From positions 434,001 through 498,000 of the forward strand of contig JBCBVY010000003.1 of assembly GCA_039817385.1 (NCBI GenBank): 64,000 bases of DNA. The letters are read 5' to 3'. Shown here in pieces: positions 59,119-64,000 of this stretch. The translations under genes and the position numbers were made by a program. This stretch comes from JBCBCP01 sp039817385. GTDB lineage: Bacteria > Pseudomonadota > Alphaproteobacteria > Rhodobacterales > Rhodobacteraceae. Position 1 is the stretch's first letter, and the number at the start of each line of letters is the position of its first letter. The notes under the pieces are model-generated. The model made no database searches, had not been told where the DNA came from, and worked only from the letters and a program-made list of their open reading frames with translations.

Positions 59119-60900
59119 CTAGTCCTGAGGCAGCACCCGCAGGTTCAGCTCCATCAGCTGCTCGGGCGCAGGCTCGGACGGGGCGTCCATCATCAGGTCT
59201 TCGGCCCGCTGGTTCATCGGGAAGAGGATCACCTCGCGGATGTTCTGCTCGTCCGCGAGCAGCATGACGATCCGGTCGATGCCCGCCGCGCAGCCCCCGT
59301 GGGGCGGGGCGCCGTATTGAAACGCGTTCACCATGCCGCCAAACCGCTTGCGGACCTCATCCGCGCCGTAGCCGGCGATTTCAAACGCCTTGAACATGAT
59401 CTCCGGCTTGTGGTTCCGGATCGCGCCGGACACCAGCTCGTAGCCGTTGCAGGCCAGGTCATACTGGAAGCCCTTCACCGCGAGCGGGTCACCCTCCAGC
59501 GCCTCCATCCCGCCCTGCGGCATGGAGAACGGGTTGTGCTCAAAGTCGATCTTGCCGGTTTCCTCGTCTGCCTCGTAAATCGGAAAATCCACGATCCACG
59601 CAAAGGCAAAGCGGTCCGTGTCCGTCAGGCCCAGCTCGTTCCCGATAACCGTGCGGGCCTTGCCAGCGACCGTCTCAAAGGATTTCGGCTTACCGGCGAG
59701 GAAGAAGGCCGCATCGCCGACGCCGAGGCCAAGCTGCTGGCGGATGGCTTCCGTCCGCTCCGGCCCGATGTTCTTGGCCAGCGGGCCGGCGGCTTCCATG
59801 CCGCTCCCCTGGTCGCGCCAAAAGATGTACCCCATCCCCGGCAGCCCCTCGGCCCGGGCGAACTTGTCCATCCGGTCACAGAACTTGCGGCTGCCGCCCG
59901 TCGGGGCCGGGATCGCGCGGACTTCGGTGCCCTCCTGCTCCAAGAGCTTGGCAAAGATCGCAAAGCCGGAACCCGCGAAATGCTCGCTCACAACCTGCAT
60001 CTTGATCGGGTTGCGCAGGTCCGGCTTGTCGGTGCCGTACCACAGTGCGGCGTCACGGTAGGAAATCTGCGCCCACGTCTCTGCCGCGTCCACCTTGCGG
60101 CCCCCGCCGAACTCTTCGAAGACGCCCGCAATCACCGGGCTGATCGTGTCAAACACGTCCTGCTGAGTGACAAACGACATCTCCATGTCCAGCTGGTAGA
60201 AATCGGTGGGCGAGCGGTCCGCGCGCGGGTCTTCATCGCGGAAACAGGGCGCGATCTGGAAATACTTGTCAAAGCCCGACACCATGAGCAGCTGCTTGAA
60301 CTGCTGCGGCGCTTGCGGCAACGCATAGAACTTGCCGGGATGCAGGCGCGACGGCACGAGGAAATCGCGCGCGCCTTCGGGGGAGGAGGCCGTGATGATC
60401 GGCGTCTGGTATTCCTTGAAGCCTTTGTCCCACATACGCTTGCGCATGCTGGCGACCACGTCGGAGCGCAGCGTCATGTTCCGCTGCATCTTCTCGCGCC
60501 GGAGGTCGAGGTAGCGATACCGCAGGCGAGTTTCTTCGGGATATTCCTGATCGCCAAAGACCATCAGCGGCAGCTCGGCGGCGCTGCCCAGCACTTCCAT
60601 ATCGCGGATGAACACCTCGACCTCGCCCGTAGGGATCTTCGGGTTCACCAGCGCCGCATCGCGCGCCTTCACGTTGCCGTCGATGCGGATACACCACTCG
60701 CTGCGGACCTTTTCGACCTCAGCGAACACCGGGCTGTCCGGGTCACACAGCACCTGGGTCATGCCAAAGTGATCGCGCAGGTCGATGAACAGGACGCCGC
60801 CGTGATCGCGGATGCGGTGCACCCAGCCCGACAGGCGCACCGTATCGCCGACATTGGCAGAGGTCAGATCGGCGCAGGAATGGGTGCGGTAGGCGTGCAT
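59119..60900 (-). CDS. aspS: Aspartate-tRNA ligase (bacterial type)
   Basis: Class II synthetase of 593 residues. Anticodon-binding domain at the N-terminus (HSCADLTSANVGDTVRLSGW), catalytic motifs FRDEDPRADRSPTDFYQLD near 215, and the C-terminal GGCAAGIDRIVMLLADEQNIREV motif 3. The start is the ATG at 60900; the frame is open further but the extension has no family similarity. Confidence 0.97.
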   Translation of the reverse strand: MHAYRTHSCADLTSANVGDTVRLSGWVHRIRDHGGVLFIDLRDHFGMTQVLCDPDSPVFAEVEKVRSEWCIRIDGNVKARDAALVNPKIPTGEVEVFIRDMEVLGSAAELPLMVFGDQEYPEETRLRYRYLDLRREKMQRNMTLRSDVVASMRKRMWDKGFKEYQTPIITASSPEGARDFLVPSRLHPGKFYALPQAPQQFKQLLMVSGFDKYFQIAPCFRDEDPRADRSPTDFYQLDMEMSFVTQQDVFDTISPVIAGVFEEFGGGRKVDAAETWAQISYRDAALWYGTDKPDLRNPIKMQVVSEHFAGSGFAIFAKLLEQEGTEVRAIPAPTGGSRKFCDRMDKFARAEGLPGMGYIFWRDQGSGMEAAGPLAKNIGPERTEAIRQQLGLGVGDAAFFLAGKPKSFETVAGKARTVIGNELGLTDTDRFAFAWIVDFPIYEADEETGKIDFEHNPFSMPQGGMEALEGDPLAVKGFQYDLACNGYELVSGAIRNHKPEIMFKAFEIAGYGADEVRKRFGGMVNAFQYGAPPHGGCAAGIDRIVMLLADEQNIREVILFPMNQRAEDLMMDAPSEPAPEQLMELNLRVLPQD

Positions 60901-61043
60901 GGTGGGGTCCCCTCTAGGGTCATGATCCGGCGCAGATACACCGCCGCAGGCGTGCGAAGTCAACCCGGATTGCCGATTTTGCGTCGCCGAATGATTCGGG
61001 CTTAGGCTGTCGTCATTTAACACCAATCATTAGGACCCTTCCG

Positions 61044-62222
61044 ATGCGCCTTGCCCCTCTTTTGTCCCTTCTGGCAGCCCCGGTTTTTGCCGAAACGCCG
61101 GAACGTCTTGACCTATTGTCCTTTGCCCAAGGGGCGCTGCCCGTGGCCATCGGCGCACGTGCCGAAGCGCTACGGGTCGATATGGATCTTGCGACCGCAC
61201 TCATTGACGGATCGGCACAGAAATTTGGTGTCCTGCGCAAACCGGCAGCCGCAGATGACGTGATCGAAATCACCTATGCCCTGCCCGCACCAACCCGGTT
61301 CGACCGCTTTGCCGTGCCGGCTGTCTCAGAAACACCGAGCCCGTCACAAACGTTTTTCGCGCAGGTCGAAATCCTTGGCGCGGCGGCAGAGGGCGGGCCG
61401 TTCACACCGCTTGCCAGCGGCACATTGACCGAGGCCGAGATGATCGAACTGCCCGTGCCCGCAGATGCGCCCGGCGTCACCCATGTCATGCTGCGCCTGT
61501 CGGGCGGGCTCGACATCCAACGGGATGCGACGTTTTTTGAATTCTCCGAGATCATCGGCAACGGGGTGCAGGACCGCGCGGCGCTGGTCACGAGTTTCGG
61601 CGGGGTCTGGGGCGGCCGCGGGGTCAAGCTTGAACTGGCGCAGGACGGCGCAGTTGTCTCCGGCTGTTACGATGCCGGCGGCACGCTGGAGGGCACAGTG
61701 TCCGGAAACGTGTTGCGCGCGCTGGGGCAGGACCCGGCGGGCATCCCGGCGCAGTTCATCCTGGTCGCGGATGGAGAGGCAGGCTTTCGCGGCTTGCGCT
61801 CTAGCAACGGCGCGCCGTTCCGCGCCTATAATGGCGCGCCCTCAGGGCGGACGCCCACCTGCACGGCGCCCGAGGCACCAAGCCTTGGCTGCGGGTCCAT
61901 CGTGCACGGTATCAGCTTCGAATTTGACAGCGCCGCAATTCGGCCCGGGTCAGAGGCGCTTTTGACAGAGCTGCACGACGGCCTGAAATCGGCCCAGGGG
62001 CAGATCACCATCACGGGTCATTCATCATCGGAGGGCAGCGCCGCGTACAACCGTGCGCTGTCTCAGCGCCGCGCTGAGGCTGTTGTGGCCGCGCTGGCGG
62101 CATTGGGCCTGCCACCGGGTCAAATGTCTGCAGCCGGCAAGGGCGAGGATGAGCCCATTGCGACAAATGACAACGAAGCCGGACGGTCCCTGAATCGAAG
62201 GGTGGAGATCAGCTGCGGTTAG
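61044..62222 (+). CDS. OmpA-family outer membrane/periplasmic protein
   Basis: A 392-residue exported protein: signal peptide at 1-16 (cut after VFA), a central beta-rich region of unknown type, and a C-terminal OmpA domain (about 290-390) with the peptidoglycan-binding motif ISFEFDSAAIRPGSEALL and SSSEGSAAYNRALSQRRA. It probably anchors to the cell wall. Its stop overlaps the convergent rpiB stop by four bases. Confidence 0.9.
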   Translation: MRLAPLLSLLAAPVFAETPERLDLLSFAQGALPVAIGARAEALRVDMDLATALIDGSAQKFGVLRKPAAADDVIEITYALPAPTRFDRFAVPAVSETPSPSQTFFAQVEILGAAAEGGPFTPLASGTLTEAEMIELPVPADAPGVTHVMLRLSGGLDIQRDATFFEFSEIIGNGVQDRAALVTSFGGVWGGRGVKLELAQDGAVVSGCYDAGGTLEGTVSGNVLRALGQDPAGIPAQFILVADGEAGFRGLRSSNGAPFRAYNGAPSGRTPTCTAPEAPSLGCGSIVHGISFEFDSAAIRPGSEALLTELHDGLKSAQGQITITGHSSSEGSAAYNRALSQRRAEAVVAALAALGLPPGQMSAAGKGEDEPIATNDNEAGRSLNRRVEISCG

Positions 62223-62659
62223 GCGTCTAATGCCTTGATCATGTCAACGCGGGTGCCGTGACGGCCGCCTTCGAATTCAGTGTCAAGGAAAGCGTCGACG
62301 ATGGCGAGCGCGAGGCCCTCGCCGACAACGCGGGCGCCGATTGACAGCATGTTGGCGTCATTATGCGCCCGGATCATCGCGGCGCTGAACGTATCGGAAC
62401 AGACACCGCAGCGGATGCCGGCGATCTTGTTCGCCGCCATCATAATGCCCTGGCCCGTGCCGCAAAGGATAATGCCTAGATCGGCCTCTCCCGCAGCCAC
62501 TTTGCGTGCGGCTGCAGCGCCGTGTTCGGGGTAGTGGGTGCTTTCGGGGGTGGTTGGACCGATATCGAGCGCGGAGAAACCGCGGGCTTCAACATGTTGC
62601 GCAATCACTTGGCGCAGTTCGATTGCGGCGTGGTCACTGGACAGTACGATTTTGGTCAT
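62219..62659 (-). CDS. rpiB: Ribose-5-phosphate isomerase B
   Basis: A 146-residue RpiB/LacA-fold enzyme interconverting ribose-5- and ribulose-5-phosphate. Motifs: SSDHAAIELRQ near 10, GTGQGIMMAANKIAGIRCG near 65 with the catalytic Cys, and HNDANMLSIGARV near 98. Start ATG 62659, five codons inside a longer frame. Lies downstream of the rRNA operon terminator. Confidence 0.96.
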   Translation of the reverse strand: MTKIVLSSDHAAIELRQVIAQHVEARGFSALDIGPTTPESTHYPEHGAAAARKVAAGEADLGIILCGTGQGIMMAANKIAGIRCGVCSDTFSAAMIRAHNDANMLSIGARVVGEGLALAIVDAFLDTEFEGGRHGTRVDMIKALDA

Positions 62660-62689
62660 GCGCATTCCCTTCAACTGCCTTCTAGACGC

Positions 62690-62715
62690 AAAAAAGCCGC
62701 CCGGAAAGGGCGGCT
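62690..62715 (-). terminator. Intrinsic terminator of the rRNA operon
   Basis: On the minus strand AGCCGCCC, loop TTTCC, GGGCGGCT is followed by a run of T: a textbook intrinsic terminator. It lies 66 bases downstream of tRNA-fMet. Confidence 0.9.
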
Positions 62716-62781
62716 AAAGCTTGGCTTTTCGCGCATTTTCCAAATGTGCTACCAGCCTACGCCCCTTGTAAACGAGGGGCT

Positions 62782-62858
<77 letters not shown>

Positions 62859-62926
62859 CCAAAGCGTGTCTCGGACAGGGTTTTGGATCATCGTTTCAGA
62901 GAGACATCAACGTGAAGGGCTCGTTA

Positions 62927-63044
62927 GGTTTGGCGACGACCTACTCTCCCACGCCTTAAGACGCAGTACCATCGGCGCTACAGCACTTAACTGCCAGGTT
63001 CGGGATGGGGCTGGGTGTTTTGCTTGCGCTATGATCACCAAACC
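62927..63044 (-). rRNA. rrf: 5S ribosomal RNA
   Basis: About 118 bases; on the minus strand it reads GGTTTGGTGATCATAGCG at the 5' end and ends GTCGTCGCCAAACC, with CCATCCCGAACCTGGCAG in the middle, typical of alphaproteobacterial 5S. The ends are approximate. Confidence 0.92.
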
Positions 63045-63152
63045 GAAGGAACCCTTCGCGGCCCTGCTGGCGCAGGGCGATATCCAAGTCATGTACACAA
63101 GGTGCGACGTATGCTTTCGATCAGATCGCAGAAGTCTAGCTTCTACTGGATC

Positions 63153-64000
<848 letters not shown>

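Noticed and set aside
59089..61005. Plus-strand open frame of 638 codons
   Set aside because: Antisense to aspS, which is unmistakable.
61017..61032. TTAA-rich stretch upstream of the OmpA-family gene as a CtrA site
   Set aside because: The spacing between the TTAA and the next TTAG is nine, not seven.
62761..62780. Hairpin GCCCC/GGGGC just after tRNA-fMet considered as the terminator
   Set aside because: No T run follows; the stem at 62690-62715 with its T run is the better terminator.

Overview
The window looks like a chromosomal segment of a Rhodobacterales (Roseobacter-group) alphaproteobacterium. The signs are high GC with compact, overlapping genes, a 23S-5S-tRNA-fMet rRNA operon end, an RpoHII-type heat-shock sigma factor, a DUF1467 protein beside methylmalonyl-CoA epimerase, a VPLPA-CTERM surface protein, CtrA-like TTAA-N7-TTAA sites, and a NasS/NasT nitrate-sensing pair. 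No phage, IS element, CRISPR array or plasmid function was recognised. The content is mostly conserved housekeeping genes, with one complete-looking nitrate assimilation locus cut by the left edge.

Layout. Positions 1-10,688 (minus strand) hold the nitrate assimilation locus, in transcription order nasT-nasS, an RNA leader, nrtA-nrtB-nrtCD fusion, a single-domain globin, nirB-nirD-nasA (partial). NasS/NasT should sense nitrate and act on the leader, where a hexaloop hairpin and a 12-bp terminator-like helix are mutually exclusive. The products import nitrate and reduce it through nitrite to ammonium. Then come malonyl-CoA synthetase, an FeS-type photolyase/cryptochrome with an SDR gene, and leuA preceded by a 12-residue leucine-rich leader peptide and a hairpin. 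17-25.5 kb holds a flavin aromatic hydroxylase and the rod-shape operon mreBCD-mrdA-rodA followed by ghrA.

25.7-41 kb: a VPLPA-CTERM protein with a Pho-box-like promoter, an M3 peptidase, a PLP enzyme, coaBC-dut-moeB (the MoeB carries an N-terminal membrane region), rpoH(II)-chaN, cobU-cobC, a GST, comM with CtrA-like sites, and rsmI-yraN-gshB. 40-48.4 kb: an LpoA-like lipoprotein, glnD, a thioredoxin-fold protein, murJ, a rhomboid homologue lacking the catalytic Ser and His, and trpS. 48.4-62.7 kb: a beta-helix/RTX/Hint secreted protein with an exact CtrA-type site, a lytic transglycosylase, an HDAC-family amidohydrolase, a nitroreductase, an EI24/CysZ-like protein, DUF1467-mce, a response regulator, a GNAT, the DUF1501/DUF1800 pair, aspS, an OmpA-family protein and rpiB. 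The right end is the 3' part of an rRNA operon on the minus strand.

Structure not explained by the genes includes three copies of one double-hairpin intergenic repeat, a 129-bp intergenic element bounded by perfect 15-bp inverted repeats, a 32-bp element shared by two gene upstream regions, and two riboregulatory leaders. No uncovered stretch exceeds about 300 bases. Nothing here was checked against a database; family calls come from recognising motifs and typical lengths.
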